Shown here: positions 17,398-26,967 of the stretch, one piece after another
Position numbering within the stretch: position 1 is the first letter of the stretch
Layout of the letters: every line of letters begins with the position of its first letter
From: Promethearchaeota archaeon
GTDB taxonomy: Archaea; Asgardarchaeota; Lokiarchaeia; Sigyniarchaeales; SOKP01
NCBI GenBank assembly: GCA_030606485.1
Contig: JAUWGH010000002.1
Span: forward strand, 409,767-473,766
Length of the DNA: 64,000 bases
Direction: 5' to 3'
The notes under the pieces: model-generated
What the model was told of the DNA's origin: nothing
The model's input: only the letters and a program-made list of their open reading frames with translations
Database searches by the model: none
Position numbers and translations under genes: made by a program

Positions 17398-18249
17398 ATG
17401 GGTAAAAAAATAACCTCTTTTTATTCAAAATACAAAGGTGTTTCAGATACTGCAAAAAAAATCAACCGGATTTGGGAAAAACATATACGAAAGGCATCAA
17501 AAGAGATAAGGAAATTATATAAATGCGCACCGATCAAAGAAGAGCGCCAAGAAATTATTAAAGATATTCATAAACAGGGGTATAAGGTTTTTGATCTTCA
17601 TATCCATACATATATTAGCGATGGGAATGAGAGTCCTCAATCTGTCGTAGATTATGCAATTGATATCGGACTTGATGGAATAGCAATAACAGATCATAAT
17701 GCAATAAGAGGCGGAAAATTAGCTCAGCAATACATAAAAGAGAAGGGGTATGGTTTACTGTTATTTCCTGCAGAAGAGATATCTTCGTGTGAAGGGCACA
17801 TTGTTGCATATTGGGTGGAATTTCCTGAAAAAAAGATTAAAGCAGGTCTCTCTGCTGTCGATACTTGTAAGAAAATTCATAATATGGGTGGAATAGCAGT
17901 TGCTGCTCATCCCTTTGGACCGCATGGTGTTTCAGACCCAGAATTATTAACCACACTTTTTGATGCATTAGAGATAAATTCTCGTTCTACAGCAGGTTCG
18001 GATTCTTTAGCAAAAGATTTTGCCGAGGCACATAAAATTGCATACACGGGTGGAAGTGATGCACATTTAATTCAATCTATAGGATGTGGATGTACAATTA
18101 CTAAACACCCTGTAAAAAGAACTTCAGATCTTTATGAGTTAATTATTAATCACAAAACAGATGTTTTAATTACACCAATGTGGGTGGAGATACTTACATA
18201 TCTTGAAGAATTAGCTGAAGACTATGAAGAAGGACTAATTCAAGATTAA
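17398..18249 (+). CDS. PHP-domain metal-dependent phosphoesterase
   Basis: A 283-residue protein of the PHP family (TrpH/COG0613 type). Metal ligands are visible in order: DLHIHTYISDG near residue 69, ITDHNAIRGG, FPAEEIS, AVAAHPFGPHG, and GGSDAHLIQS. These enzymes hydrolyse phosphomonoesters or nucleotides such as 3',5'-bisphosphates. About 60 N-terminal residues are a basic helical extension of unknown use. The gene follows the FKBP gene by 96 bases on the same strand and precedes the ITPK-like kinase; shared phosphate chemistry is possible but unproven. The substrate is unknown. Confidence 0.82.
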   Translation: MGKKITSFYSKYKGVSDTAKKINRIWEKHIRKASKEIRKLYKCAPIKEERQEIIKDIHKQGYKVFDLHIHTYISDGNESPQSVVDYAIDIGLDGIAITDHNAIRGGKLAQQYIKEKGYGLLLFPAEEISSCEGHIVAYWVEFPEKKIKAGLSAVDTCKKIHNMGGIAVAAHPFGPHGVSDPELLTTLFDALEINSRSTAGSDSLAKDFAEAHKIAYTGGSDAHLIQSIGCGCTITKHPVKRTSDLYELIINHKTDVLITPMWVEILTYLEELAEDYEEGLIQD

Positions 18250-18354
18250 ATTTTTTACTCATTTTAAAAGAGAAATTTTATTATTTATCTGTTAGAAATA
18301 AAATCGAATATTTAATAAATGCTAAATAACTGTTTCAATCTTTAAATAAGTGAT

Positions 18355-18368
18355 AAATTTAAATAAAG
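18355..18368 (+). promoter_or_regulatory. candidate TATA box for a near-leaderless ITPK-like transcript
   Basis: AAATTTAAATAAAG is centred about 30 bases before the ATG at 18392. Archaeal TATA boxes lie about 26 bases before the start site, so transcription would begin at or just before the start codon, giving a leaderless mRNA. This fits the absence of any Shine-Dalgarno sequence there. Confidence 0.4.
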
Positions 18369-18391
18369 ATTTTTTCTTATAACTTCATAGA

Positions 18392-19291
18392 ATGCAACAA
18401 AAAAGGGTTATACTTAGCGCAGAGACATCTCATGAAGTTATTAAAATATTCATTGAGCATTTACAAAATCTTGATATTGATTTACAAATCTATAATCCAA
18501 TTAGTAGTCCCCAAGATTTAGAAGATAATCAAATTTTCAATAGTAAATGCGATTTATTACTAGTTAAAGTTCATAATGATACCTCGATTGACTTTTTACA
18601 TTATGCAAAACTTCACAATATTCCTACATTAAATAGTATCGATGCAGTTCTTAATGTTAAAAATAAAGTTTCTTTAGATTATAGCTTGCGTGCTATTTTT
18701 GATAAACATAATTTTGAAAACATTCGTTTACCTAAGTCTTGGACATATTACTTTTATAAGATAAAACCCTTTAAAAAATGGATTCAGGACAAACTTCCTA
18801 TTGTTATAAAATCTCATTATCAGCACGAAAAAATGCAACGATTTAATTATTTAATTCGAGATATTAGCGAAATCAAGATGCTTGTTCGAAAGCATATGCT
18901 ATTTCTTAATTATGATGTCTATATACAAGAATTTATTGACTCTGATGGAATTGATAATAAAATTTACGTAATTGGAGATAAAGTTTTTGGAATAAAAAGA
19001 CCAAGCCCGATTTTTATTTATAAAAAATATGCAGCTCAATATATTGACACAAAAAAATTAGAACGAGAACAATATGAGCCTCCACCAGAATTAATTGAAT
19101 TAGCTCAGATCTTAAGAAAAGAACTTAAAATGGAATTTTTTGGATTTGATTTACTAAAATCAAATCGAGATGGCAATTATTATATTGTTGATGTAAACGA
19201 TTTTCCCGGGTATAGAGGTATTTTTGAAGCCGCCAAGACAATGGCAGATTATATAGAGAATTATTTAAAATTGAACGATTTGATTAGTTGA
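18392..19291 (+). CDS. ATP-grasp kinase resembling inositol 1,3,4-trisphosphate 5/6-kinase (ITPK1)
   Basis: A 299-residue ATP-grasp protein. It shows a preATP-grasp half, a central lysine segment PIVIKSHYQHEKMQRF, the hinge IQEFIDSDG, DKVFGIKRPSP, and the magnesium motif IVDVNDFPGYRG (about 267-278), which closely parallels the DINxFPGY of ITPK1. Plant and animal ITPKs phosphorylate inositol polyphosphates with ATP. Homologues in Asgard archaea have been noted in the literature, as I recall. RimK-like ligases share the fold, but NDFPGY plus overall length favours ITPK. No inositol-phosphate synthase lies in the window, so the physiological substrate is unknown. The gene appears to be its own unit with a TATA-like box 30 bases upstream. 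Confidence 0.78.
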   Translation: MQQKRVILSAETSHEVIKIFIEHLQNLDIDLQIYNPISSPQDLEDNQIFNSKCDLLLVKVHNDTSIDFLHYAKLHNIPTLNSIDAVLNVKNKVSLDYSLRAIFDKHNFENIRLPKSWTYYFYKIKPFKKWIQDKLPIVIKSHYQHEKMQRFNYLIRDISEIKMLVRKHMLFLNYDVYIQEFIDSDGIDNKIYVIGDKVFGIKRPSPIFIYKKYAAQYIDTKKLEREQYEPPPELIELAQILRKELKMEFFGFDLLKSNRDGNYYIVDVNDFPGYRGIFEAAKTMADYIENYLKLNDLIS

Positions 19292-19304
19292 TGTATTTAA
19301 ATAT

Positions 19305-19595
19305 TTAATTTGATTTTTTCCTTAGGTGTATATATTCTCCATCCATAATACGCACTAAATATGTTCTTCCTTTTATTATCCACATAATTTTATGACCCTC
19401 TCTTGCTTTTTTTCCCCACTCAGACTTTTTTCTACTATTTTGTTCGATAAATCGATAACCAAAAATATCTATGTATTTTACTCCACTACTAGAAAATTTT
19501 TTTACTGGATATTCTATACCATCAATTTCTACAGTTTTTTTCCCTTCAAATATAGCATTATATATCTTCAAACCATTTTCTTTTAAATCTTCCAA
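19305..19595 (-). CDS. hypothetical 96-residue basic protein
   Basis: A short intact frame reading MEDLKENGLKIYNAIFEGK, with VEIDGIEYPVKKFSSSG, YIDIFGYRFIEQN, and a lysine-rich end. Alternating hydrophobic beta segments suggest a small beta-rich fold. It is convergent with the kinase, 13 bases from its stop. It has no recognisable family, membrane segment or metal motif. Its opposite strand also has an open frame, but this one has the more natural composition. Confidence 0.45.
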   Translation of the reverse strand: MEDLKENGLKIYNAIFEGKKTVEIDGIEYPVKKFSSSGVKYIDIFGYRFIEQNSRKKSEWGKKAREGHKIMWIIKGRTYLVRIMDGEYIHLRKKSN

Positions 19596-19669
19596 TTTAA
19601 TTAACCAACCAATTTTATAAAATATTTATTAATATTCACAATCGTTAATAATATTAAAAGAAAAGATAA

Positions 19670-20788
19670 TTATAAAAAAGAATTTAATGTTTTTTTAGAT
19701 TTCAAATAAGGCTTAATAAATTCAATAATTTTATTATTAAAATTCTTTAAAGTTAATAAGTCTCCTCGTGCATTCACATCTAATATGGATTCTTTTAAGT
19801 TTTGAAGATGGAGACCAGCCCATTGCATTCTTTTCCAAGCTTTACCGGATATGGAGTTATAGTATGCCTGATCCAGTAATTTCTTAGCAATAATATAATT
19901 ATATCTTCGGTAATCATTTGGAATAAACCGTTTCGCTCGACATGCTAAATTATATTTCTTGCATAGAGTAATCAATTTTTTATGAATTTTTTTTAAATAT
20001 TTTCCATCAACATACATATTCCCCTTGTATAAATTTAAAAAATCATGAAGAATATCTCTATATTTACTATTTTTTATTTTATTTATAAAAAACTGGGCTT
20101 AGGAATCCCGCATTGTCATTCCAGGTGAAAATAATATGAAATCACAATTTGCTTCTTTGGTTTTTAAAATTATTTCGTCTAAATTTTCATCGGAGTCCTC
20201 AATATAAGGGACAATTGGCATTAAATTAACACCAGTTTGGATTTTTGGAAATTCTTCTTTAATTTTCTTTAATGCTTCAATTCTCTTCAATGGAAGCGTT
20301 GCATGTGGTTCTAAAAATTTTGCAATCTCATCATCGAAGGTTGTAATTGTAAAGGATAACGTGCAATATGTATCATCTGCTATTTTAGATAAAATATCTA
20401 AATCACGTAAAACTAAATCAGATTTAGTAGAAATACAGACAGGATATTTATATTTGAATAAAACTTCTAAAATTTGACGAGTATTTTGATATTTTATTTC
20501 AGCCGGTTGATAAGCGTCACATACACCACCAGTTGCTACTACATCAGGTAATAATGTTCTGGCATTTTTTAATCGATTATCTAATTTTTTTTTAACATTT
20601 TTCTTTACAATAATTTCATTATCCAAATCAGGATGTAAGTAATATTTTTCAGAGCGAGCATCACAATAAATACAAGCATGTTCGCAGCCATTATATGGAT
20701 TAAGAGTATAGCGGCACCAAAACCAACTATCAATATATTTCATTTTATTTATGATTGTTTTGAACTCTTTCTCGATATATTTAACCAT
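19670..20788 (-). pseudogene. SPL-family radical SAM gene interrupted by one in-frame TAA
   Basis: The first part (20788 to 20102, 229 residues) is a spore-photoproduct-lyase-like radical SAM protein with NGCEHACIYCDA (CxxxCxxC) near residues 33-43, VATGGVCDAYQP, and ISTKSDLVLRD, ending SPGMTMRDS then TAA at 20101-20099. The very next codons in the same frame read AQFFINKIKNSKYRDIL and run without a stop to 19670, giving the expected family C-terminus KKYNLACRAKRFIPNDYRR. One base change (CAA to TAA, Gln) explains the break; there is no frameshift. An ATG at 20017 preceded by AAGGGG could start the C-terminal piece alone. Either a recent nonsense mutation, a sequence error, or readthrough; the first two are likelier. 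Downstream of the TIM-barrel gene, 36 bases apart. Confidence 0.72.
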
Positions 20789-20824
20789 AAAACCAAATTT
20801 TTCTTTAAAATATATATTTTAAAT

Positions 20825-21667
20825 TTAGAGATTTATAAATTTATTTCTTACATAATTAATTCCTTTAATAAGAGCCTTTTTAGAATTTAACTCAACTATT
20901 AGCGCCCCATTATATTCATATGATTTAATCAAAGAAAAAATCAAATTAAAATTTATTTTTCCCTTCCCAAGACCAATATGTGGATCACGATCTTTTGTAT
21001 TATTGTCAACTAAATGAACATTTTTAATTTTATTATGGAAGGTTTTCCAAAATAGAGTGGGGTCATCAACATTTGTCCAATAATGGGCGGTATCATAAGT
21101 TATAAAAAGTTCATCATGATTGAAATTCGAGAAAAAATTCTTAAAATCTTCAGTTTTCAATAAAATATTAAGACTTTTTGGCATATTTTCAATGCAAATT
21201 TTTACTCCTAAATCCTCGGTGGCTTTTAAAATCTCTTTCACAGACCCAATTAATCGTCTCATATTAAATTTATTAATGGAATTAACGACAAGATTCGCTA
21301 AACCGGGATGAATTGTCAATATTTTAGCACCAATCTCTTTACAAATTATAGCAGACTCAATATAAGAATCAATGGATGCTTGAGAGATTTTATCATTGTG
21401 GCTACATAAACTCACGTCTATAAAAGGTCCATGAATTTGTTTTTCTATCGAATATGATTCACATAATTCAATAAATTCTTTCTTATTTTCCTCAGAAGAA
21501 AGAATAGGAAAATCTAGAATAATCTCACAAACTTTTAATCTTTCATTTTCAGCCAATTTTAAAGATTCTTCAGTAGAATTTAAAAATAGTTCAAGAAGTT
21601 TTTTGGGTTTTTCTGACCATATAAGATCTAGAATTAAACCTAATGAGCTAATCCCTAACTTTAACAT
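20825..21667 (-). CDS. sugar phosphate isomerase/epimerase-like TIM barrel (AP endonuclease 2 family)
   Basis: A 280-residue single-domain barrel. Metal-ligand blocks of the xylose-isomerase-like family appear in order: KVCEIILDFP, KQIHGPFIDVSL, ILTIHPGL (His), VKICIENMP (Glu), ITYDTAHYW (Asp/His), KNVHLVDN (His), and ALIVELNS (Glu). HIGLGKGKINF is the usual product-side loop. Related to endonuclease IV, but the size and loops fit hexulose/ketose isomerases better. It directly precedes the SPL-like gene on the same strand, and an SPL DNA-repair enzyme next to an endonuclease IV-like fold leaves a DNA-repair alternative open. Substrate unknown. Confidence 0.78.
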   Translation of the reverse strand: MLKLGISSLGLILDLIWSEKPKKLLELFLNSTEESLKLAENERLKVCEIILDFPILSSEENKKEFIELCESYSIEKQIHGPFIDVSLCSHNDKISQASIDSYIESAIICKEIGAKILTIHPGLANLVVNSINKFNMRRLIGSVKEILKATEDLGVKICIENMPKSLNILLKTEDFKNFFSNFNHDELFITYDTAHYWTNVDDPTLFWKTFHNKIKNVHLVDNNTKDRDPHIGLGKGKINFNLIFSLIKSYEYNGALIVELNSKKALIKGINYVRNKFINL

Positions 21668-21801
21668 TTCTTATTTATTTTTGTTAGATATAATAATATA
21701 ATAAATAATTAAAAAGAGTATTAATCATTTATCTAAGAATTAGAAAATAGAAGAATTTGAGCTCTTTACCATAAAAATTAATTTAATCTAATTTTTGCTT
21801 A

Positions 21802-22983
21802 TTAATCAGATACATCTATTGGATAAGTCCCGTATTTCCTCTTGATGTTTTGCATAGCTTCAAATCGATCTACAGTAACTGCTGGATTAATAGAATGCCC
21901 ACTACTGAAGATATACCCACCACCAGGAGCCAGCTCCCGTATTAAACGTTTTGCATAAGTTTCAATTTCAGAAATTTCACCAATTGCCAACATTATGGGG
22001 CTTAAATTGCCACAAAAAGTTATTTTATCTCCATACTTTTCATTTAATTTAAAAATATCATAGTCTGGATTACTAGTAGTGCTTTCTATTGGATTTAATA
22101 CGTCAACGCCACAATTAATTATATCTTCGAAGATTTCCATTAAATCTCCATCGGAATGCAATAATATTTTGCAATCTTGTTTGTGAGCTGCATCGCATAT
22201 CTGTTTAATCCATGGAAAGACATATTTTCTGTAATTTATAGGGCTCATAAATAAACCATTTTTAAAACCATAATCATCCCATAAAATTACCATTTGAGCA
22301 TCATTCTCAGCTAAAATCTTAACAAGTTCAAGCGTAAATTTACCCCTATCATCAAATAGTTTTTTTGCTTGTTTATGTCTTCCAATAATTCTTGAGAAGG
22401 TTTCAAGTCCAAATCCTTCCCAAGTGCATTCCATCAAAGCTCCCGTAGATGGAACGGAGAATATTTCATTATTCATTTCTTCTTGAACTTCTCTGCCTGC
22501 TAAAAAACCGTTTAATCGAGCTTCCCAAGTAGGATCTAGTGGCTCCCAACTCTCGTAATCCTCAAAACTTTTAAAATGACCTCCATAATAACCCAATATT
22601 GGTGTGCCATCCTTTTCATAATATTCAAACCTCATAATTCTTCCATATTCATCAATAAATCCACTTGCATCTTCAAGAATTTCCCGTGGGAAGAGACTGG
22701 AAATACTTATTCCGATATCCAATCCAATTTTACGATAAAATTTATATGAGAATTTATATCCTGCTTTTAAAAGATTTTTTTGTTTCAAAAATTTTTGCAT
22801 GAGTTCATTTTTATTGAGTACGTTTTTTAATAATGATATTCCGTAGTCTCCTTTACCAGGTTTCATACCGTAATGTTTCATAATTGTATTGTTCGTAAAA
22901 GCACTTTCCCAAGCTGGAACTCTGTCAGGTTCTTCATGATTTACAGTTTTTAATACCCGTTCTGGAGCTGTTAATTTACCCAT
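21802..22983 (-). CDS. uroporphyrinogen-decarboxylase-family protein (MtaA/CmuA-like methyltransferase)
   Basis: A 393-residue URO-D superfamily protein: LTAPERVLKTVNHEEPDRVP at the start, then WEGFGLETF, MVILWDDYGFKNG, ILLHSDGDL, CGVDVLNPIES, ITFCGNLSP, and IFSSGHSINP. In anaerobes lacking haem synthesis, such genes act as corrinoid-dependent methyltransferases, with zinc held by His/Cys residues; candidates here are the His of LLHSDGD and the Cys of FCGN. No corrinoid-binding MtbC-like partner is in the window. The next gene on the strand is a DUF362-ferredoxin, which often accompanies methyltransfer chemistry. Methyl donor unknown; true uroporphyrinogen decarboxylation is less likely. Confidence 0.8.
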   Translation of the reverse strand: MGKLTAPERVLKTVNHEEPDRVPAWESAFTNNTIMKHYGMKPGKGDYGISLLKNVLNKNELMQKFLKQKNLLKAGYKFSYKFYRKIGLDIGISISSLFPREILEDASGFIDEYGRIMRFEYYEKDGTPILGYYGGHFKSFEDYESWEPLDPTWEARLNGFLAGREVQEEMNNEIFSVPSTGALMECTWEGFGLETFSRIIGRHKQAKKLFDDRGKFTLELVKILAENDAQMVILWDDYGFKNGLFMSPINYRKYVFPWIKQICDAAHKQDCKILLHSDGDLMEIFEDIINCGVDVLNPIESTTSNPDYDIFKLNEKYGDKITFCGNLSPIMLAIGEISEIETYAKRLIRELAPGGGYIFSSGHSINPAVTVDRFEAMQNIKRKYGTYPIDVSD

Positions 22984-23047
22984 TCTTATAATCTCTAATT
23001 TTTAATTTAAGATGTTTGCAATTATAAATTAAATCTAATACTATAAG

Positions 23048-24211
23048 TTAAAAAAAGTCAAATAAACCTCCAATTCCTCTCATTTTAGCATCGATAGCAT
23101 GATGAGGACACATTTCCATACAACATAAACAAGAAATGCATTTTTTTCTCAAAAAAATAGGATATTGTTGCTCTTTAAAGTTAATCGCTTCAGCGGGGCA
23201 TATTTGAGCACACTCGCCACATTTTTTACATAACTTCTGCTTTAAAACTGGTATTTTTTTAAAGATTTTATATACTACATGACCTGTAACATAACTAACA
23301 ATATTTGTCATAAGTTCTCCAGGGACTTTAAATTTAGGAACTTGTTTTTTAGCATCTTCTAAGGATAAACCTAATATTTCAATTTCATCAAAATTTCCAA
23401 TACCTAATCCCCTTTTAAACGCATTGTTTAAATGAGGCACATTTTTTAATCCATTGAATTTACCAATCTCTAATGCAACCAAATCTAATGCCAATTCATC
23501 TGTTCCAACAAGAATTAGGTTCCATTTAACCATTTCTCCCGCAGAAGGACCCCTTGGACCTTGCATAATTGTATGTAAATCGTAAATAGTTATTCTATTT
23601 GGTTTATTTTTCACAACCCATGAAAAATTATCTGCAAGAACCATTCCAAAATTCTGTGCGTTTTTGCCTAATAGATGATATTTTGCTTTTAATCCTCCAG
23701 GAATGATACCCCAATAATTTTTTATAGCTCCTGTCATCGTAGCCTCCACATGAGTTTTTAACTTTGGAAGATTTATTATAATATCGCAATCTTTTACTGG
23801 TTTTGATACAAAGAATTCTTTCATAATCAAACCGTCTTCAATTATTTCTTTTTCCGGAATTTCACTTTCAAAATTTACGAATTTTATACCTTCTCTCTCG
23901 CAAATACCAAAAAGTCCAATTTTCTTGGCAACAGAAGAAGCATTTTTTTTTAATTGCCCGGGAGAATCACCAATTCTTACATTTTCAATGGATACACCGA
24001 TATTTTTTAGGTAAGCAACAACACCTTCAACAAAAATTGGTTGAGTACACGCATCTCTATTAGTAGAAAGCAAGTTTGGCTTTAATAAAATATATTTTGA
24101 TTCTTTAAAATTAAATGGTAAATCCTTTTCAACCAATTTAATGGCATTAATAATTGCATCAATAATGTTATCAAAATCTCTTACATTTACAATACCTATT
24201 TTTGTTGTCAT
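23048..24211 (-). CDS. DUF362 protein with C-terminal 2[4Fe-4S] ferredoxin domain
   Basis: A 387-residue protein. Residues 1-300 match DUF362: YILLKPNLLS, CDIIINLPKLKTH, MTGAIKNYWGIIPG, and DLVALEIGK. The C-terminal 60 residues have two ferredoxin motifs, CKKCGECAQICP and CISCLCCMEMCP, for two [4Fe-4S] clusters. A linker helix, VVYKIFKKIPVLK, joins them. Members are redox proteins of unclear substrate, common in anaerobes and often beside corrinoid methyltransferases, where some reactivate the cofactor. Next to the URO-D-like gene (64 bases) it may donate electrons to that enzyme; this is inference. Cytosolic, no signal peptide. Confidence 0.82.
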   Translation of the reverse strand: MTTKIGIVNVRDFDNIIDAIINAIKLVEKDLPFNFKESKYILLKPNLLSTNRDACTQPIFVEGVVAYLKNIGVSIENVRIGDSPGQLKKNASSVAKKIGLFGICEREGIKFVNFESEIPEKEIIEDGLIMKEFFVSKPVKDCDIIINLPKLKTHVEATMTGAIKNYWGIIPGGLKAKYHLLGKNAQNFGMVLADNFSWVVKNKPNRITIYDLHTIMQGPRGPSAGEMVKWNLILVGTDELALDLVALEIGKFNGLKNVPHLNNAFKRGLGIGNFDEIEILGLSLEDAKKQVPKFKVPGELMTNIVSYVTGHVVYKIFKKIPVLKQKLCKKCGECAQICPAEAINFKEQQYPIFLRKKCISCLCCMEMCPHHAIDAKMRGIGGLFDFF

Positions 24212-24264
24212 TGTTAACAGTTAAGATTTAAACATTATAAAGATAATAAACAAATTCTATTTTT

Positions 24265-24948
24265 CTAAACAAAACAATTTAAATTTGCAAATTTTATTCC
24301 CTTTGCTTTCATATTTGACAATGTTTGGGAAATATTTCCTTCTGGTATATCTATTCCTTTTGTTAAATCTACAATGAAATAGACTTCAAACCCAAAATCA
24401 ATACCATCCATTGCTGTAAAATAGCAACAATAATCTAATGCAAGACCACAAATGAAAATTCTTTCAATATTTAATGATTTTAATAAACCTGAAAGACCAG
24501 TTTTGGTTTTTTTGTCATTTTCAAGAAATCCAGAATAGCTATCAATTTCTGGATTCATTCCTTTTCGAATTATTGCTTTAGCGCGCGAGATATCTAAAGA
24601 TTTTTGAAACTCTGCCCCATTTGTTTCTTGAATGCAGTGATTAGGCCATAAAATCGGACCAATTGCTTCAGTTTGATATTTATCTCCCGGATTTTTTCCG
24701 GGGTGATTACTAGCAAAAGACTTATGAGTTTTAGGATGCCAATCTTGAGTTAAAACAATGGATCCCCCCTTTTCATAAAAGATTTTGATTATTTGATTAA
24801 TTCCAGGGATAATTTGATTACCTTCTCTTACAGGTAAAGTGCCATTTGGCATAAAATCATTCTGCATGTCAACAATAATCAATGCGTCAGTTTTAGAAAT
24901 TGTAATATCAATAACATATTTAATCTCGTCAAAATCCAAGTTAATCAC
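24265..24948 (-). CDS. pncA: nicotinamidase (isochorismatase-fold)
   Basis: Hydrolyses nicotinamide to nicotinate for NAD salvage. All key elements of the 227-residue protein are visible: IIVDMQNDF with catalytic Asp27, the metal-site DWHPKTH (Asp69, His71) and later NHP, catalytic Lys129 in IRKGMNPEIDSYSGF, and the nucleophile Cys174 in ALDYCC. The KGxxPxxDSYSGF segment separates nicotinamidases from other cysteine hydrolases. The N-terminus is about 18 residues longer than usual before the first strand; a later start is not available as ATG, so the ATG at 24948 is kept. Fifty-four bases upstream of the DUF362 gene, same strand. NAD recycling may matter if the TIR protein in this window is an NADase. 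Confidence 0.9.
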   Translation of the reverse strand: MINLDFDEIKYVIDITISKTDALIIVDMQNDFMPNGTLPVREGNQIIPGINQIIKIFYEKGGSIVLTQDWHPKTHKSFASNHPGKNPGDKYQTEAIGPILWPNHCIQETNGAEFQKSLDISRAKAIIRKGMNPEIDSYSGFLENDKKTKTGLSGLLKSLNIERIFICGLALDYCCYFTAMDGIDFGFEVYFIVDLTKGIDIPEGNISQTLSNMKAKGIKFANLNCFV

Positions 24949-25194
24949 TACTTTAAATATGTATAATTTTCATTCTTTTTATTTTATTATTATATATATT
25001 GATTCAAAACAAAAAAATCTAAAATTTGATAAGTAGAATAAAATGCTTTTGTTAGTTGATTTTATACATTTTAAAACGTTTTATAAAAAATAATAATAAT
25101 TTTAATATTATCTTAGGTATAATATGTTTTTAATATGATAAAAAACACTAATTTAATTAATTAAATAATTAAACAAAATTTGATGACGTAAAAA

Positions 25195-26964
25195 ATGTAC
25201 CATATAGACGGATCAGATTATTTGAAAGAAAAATGGTATTCTAAAACAATTAGTGTATGCCCAGAATGCCTTCAAAGAATTCCAGCAGATCTTATTGAAG
25301 AAGATGGCAAGATCTGGATGTATAAAACTTGCCCGGAACATGGTGAATTTAAGGATCTCATCTCTTCTTCAGCTAAATATTATAAATGGACGCATTACAA
25401 AACTGATAAATGGCAATTTCTTAAAAATGGTGAAGCTAACCCTCCTGATGTTCCTGCAATAGATCCCAGAGGTTGTCCTTGGAATTGTGGTTTGTGTCCA
25501 GAACATTTATCAACTTGCGCTCTAGCACTCATAGACATCACAAATCGTTGCAATATGGCTTGTTCATTCTGTTATGCGAATGTTGGGAAAGCAGGTTATC
25601 TTATTGAGCCATCACTTGAGGAGATTGATCGGATTCTGGCACATTTCCGAAGCAAACCTATACCGCCCCCGGCTATAATGTTCACTGGTGGCGAGCCTAC
25701 CGTTAGAAAAGAATTTCCAGAAATTTGTGCAATGGCAAAAAAGCACGGCTTTAAGGAGATAATAGTTGCAACTAACGGATACGGTTTCCAGCGAAAAAAG
25801 GGCGGACTAGAGTATACCAAGGAATGTTATGAAAAAGGTTTAGATACGATATATTTACAATTTGATGGGATAAATGATGAAACTTATGAGAAAACACGTG
25901 GTATTAAGAATTTAATGGCATATAAAGAAAGGGTTGTAGAAAATTGTAGAAAAGCAGATCTTACCTCAATTATCCTAGTCGCTACAATCGCTAGAGGTGT
26001 TACAGATATGGAGGTTGGGAATATTATTCAATATGCCATAGATAACATTGATGTAGTTCGGGGAATAACGTTTCAACCAGTTTCATTATGCGGGAGAATT
26101 TCATTTGAGGAAATGCAAGATTTAAGAATTACAAATGCTGATGTAATACAAGAAATTGATAAACAAACGGGTGGAGCCATAAGTATTGAGAATGCATGGT
26201 ACCCATTAACAGCAATAGTTGAATTGGGAAGGATAATGTCATTTTTAGCTGGTGTTGAACCGGTTGAATTCACATGTCATCCAGATTGTGGTTTTTCCAC
26301 ATATTTAGTGGTAGATCCAGAAACAAATAAAATGGTGCCAATAATGGAATACTTTGACCCGCTTAAAATCATAGATTTTGCTAATCAATTCTGGGAAAAA
26401 ATCAAACAAAAAGAAAAGGAACCAATAAAGATATTTACGGATATATTAGGTAATTTTGGTGATGCAGGCAAATCCCTCGGAGAAACATTGGATAAAGGCA
26501 CAAACTGGTTAGACATGCAACAGTTACGTGCTAGATTTTTATTGGGAATGTTACAATACACTAAAAAATCCGGAAAATTAATGGATATGTTTACCAGAGT
26601 ATTACTTAATGCCAAATGGGATAGTATTAGTTCATTCTCTCACGGCGCTTTGCTTATATCAAGTATGCATTTCCAAGATGCATATAATTTCAATGTAGAA
26701 AGAGCAAAAAGGTGTATCGTTCATTTTGGAATTGCAATGCCTGATGGCACAGTAAAGGAGTGTTCTTTCTGTACAATGAATACATTCCATCGACCTCATA
26801 TAGAGAAGTTAGTAGCAAAAAAAGTAACTGATAAAATTAGAAACGAATTTGATACAACAACAGGTAAAGTTAGAGAAGAAATAATCTCTAAGGAGGAAGT
26901 AATCAGTGAAATTCAACCTAATGGCGGAATACCAGAAAGAAAAGGCATGGAGGATGAAATTTAA
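25195..26964 (+). CDS. radical SAM tetraether-lipid synthase-like protein (Tes/MJ0619 family)
   Basis: A 589-residue COG1964 radical SAM protein. It has an N-terminal metal-binding segment CPECLQRIP and KTCPEHGEF, the family CPWNCGLCPEH near 94-105, the radical SAM motif CNMACSFC (118-125), TGGEPTVRKEFPEI, a mid-protein CHPDCGFSTYLV, and a C-terminal set ending KECSFCTMNTFHRPH. This set of extra cysteines is that of Tes, which joins archaeol phytanyl chains into tetraethers (GDGT or macrocyclic archaeol). A role in membrane lipid crosslinking is therefore likely. It is followed after 3 bases by a 90-residue gene and then by a polyprenol-kinase-like membrane protein. COG1964 has other members, so the lipid role is probable, not certain. 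Confidence 0.82.
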   Translation: MYHIDGSDYLKEKWYSKTISVCPECLQRIPADLIEEDGKIWMYKTCPEHGEFKDLISSSAKYYKWTHYKTDKWQFLKNGEANPPDVPAIDPRGCPWNCGLCPEHLSTCALALIDITNRCNMACSFCYANVGKAGYLIEPSLEEIDRILAHFRSKPIPPPAIMFTGGEPTVRKEFPEICAMAKKHGFKEIIVATNGYGFQRKKGGLEYTKECYEKGLDTIYLQFDGINDETYEKTRGIKNLMAYKERVVENCRKADLTSIILVATIARGVTDMEVGNIIQYAIDNIDVVRGITFQPVSLCGRISFEEMQDLRITNADVIQEIDKQTGGAISIENAWYPLTAIVELGRIMSFLAGVEPVEFTCHPDCGFSTYLVVDPETNKMVPIMEYFDPLKIIDFANQFWEKIKQKEKEPIKIFTDILGNFGDAGKSLGETLDKGTNWLDMQQLRARFLLGMLQYTKKSGKLMDMFTRVLLNAKWDSISSFSHGALLISSMHFQDAYNFNVERAKRCIVHFGIAMPDGTVKECSFCTMNTFHRPHIEKLVAKKVTDKIRNEFDTTTGKVREEIISKEEVISEIQPNGGIPERKGMEDEI

Positions 26965-26967
26965 ATT

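Noticed and set aside
20099-20101. Recoded stop codon (pyrrolysine or selenocysteine)
   Set aside because: The stop is TAA, not TAG or TGA, and no SECIS-like or PYLIS-like structure is seen. A mutation or base error is simpler.
20825-21667. Endonuclease IV (DNA repair)
   Set aside because: The barrel and metal ligands match the superfamily, but the protein has isomerase-like loops. Kept as an alternative only, because an SPL-like gene is adjacent.
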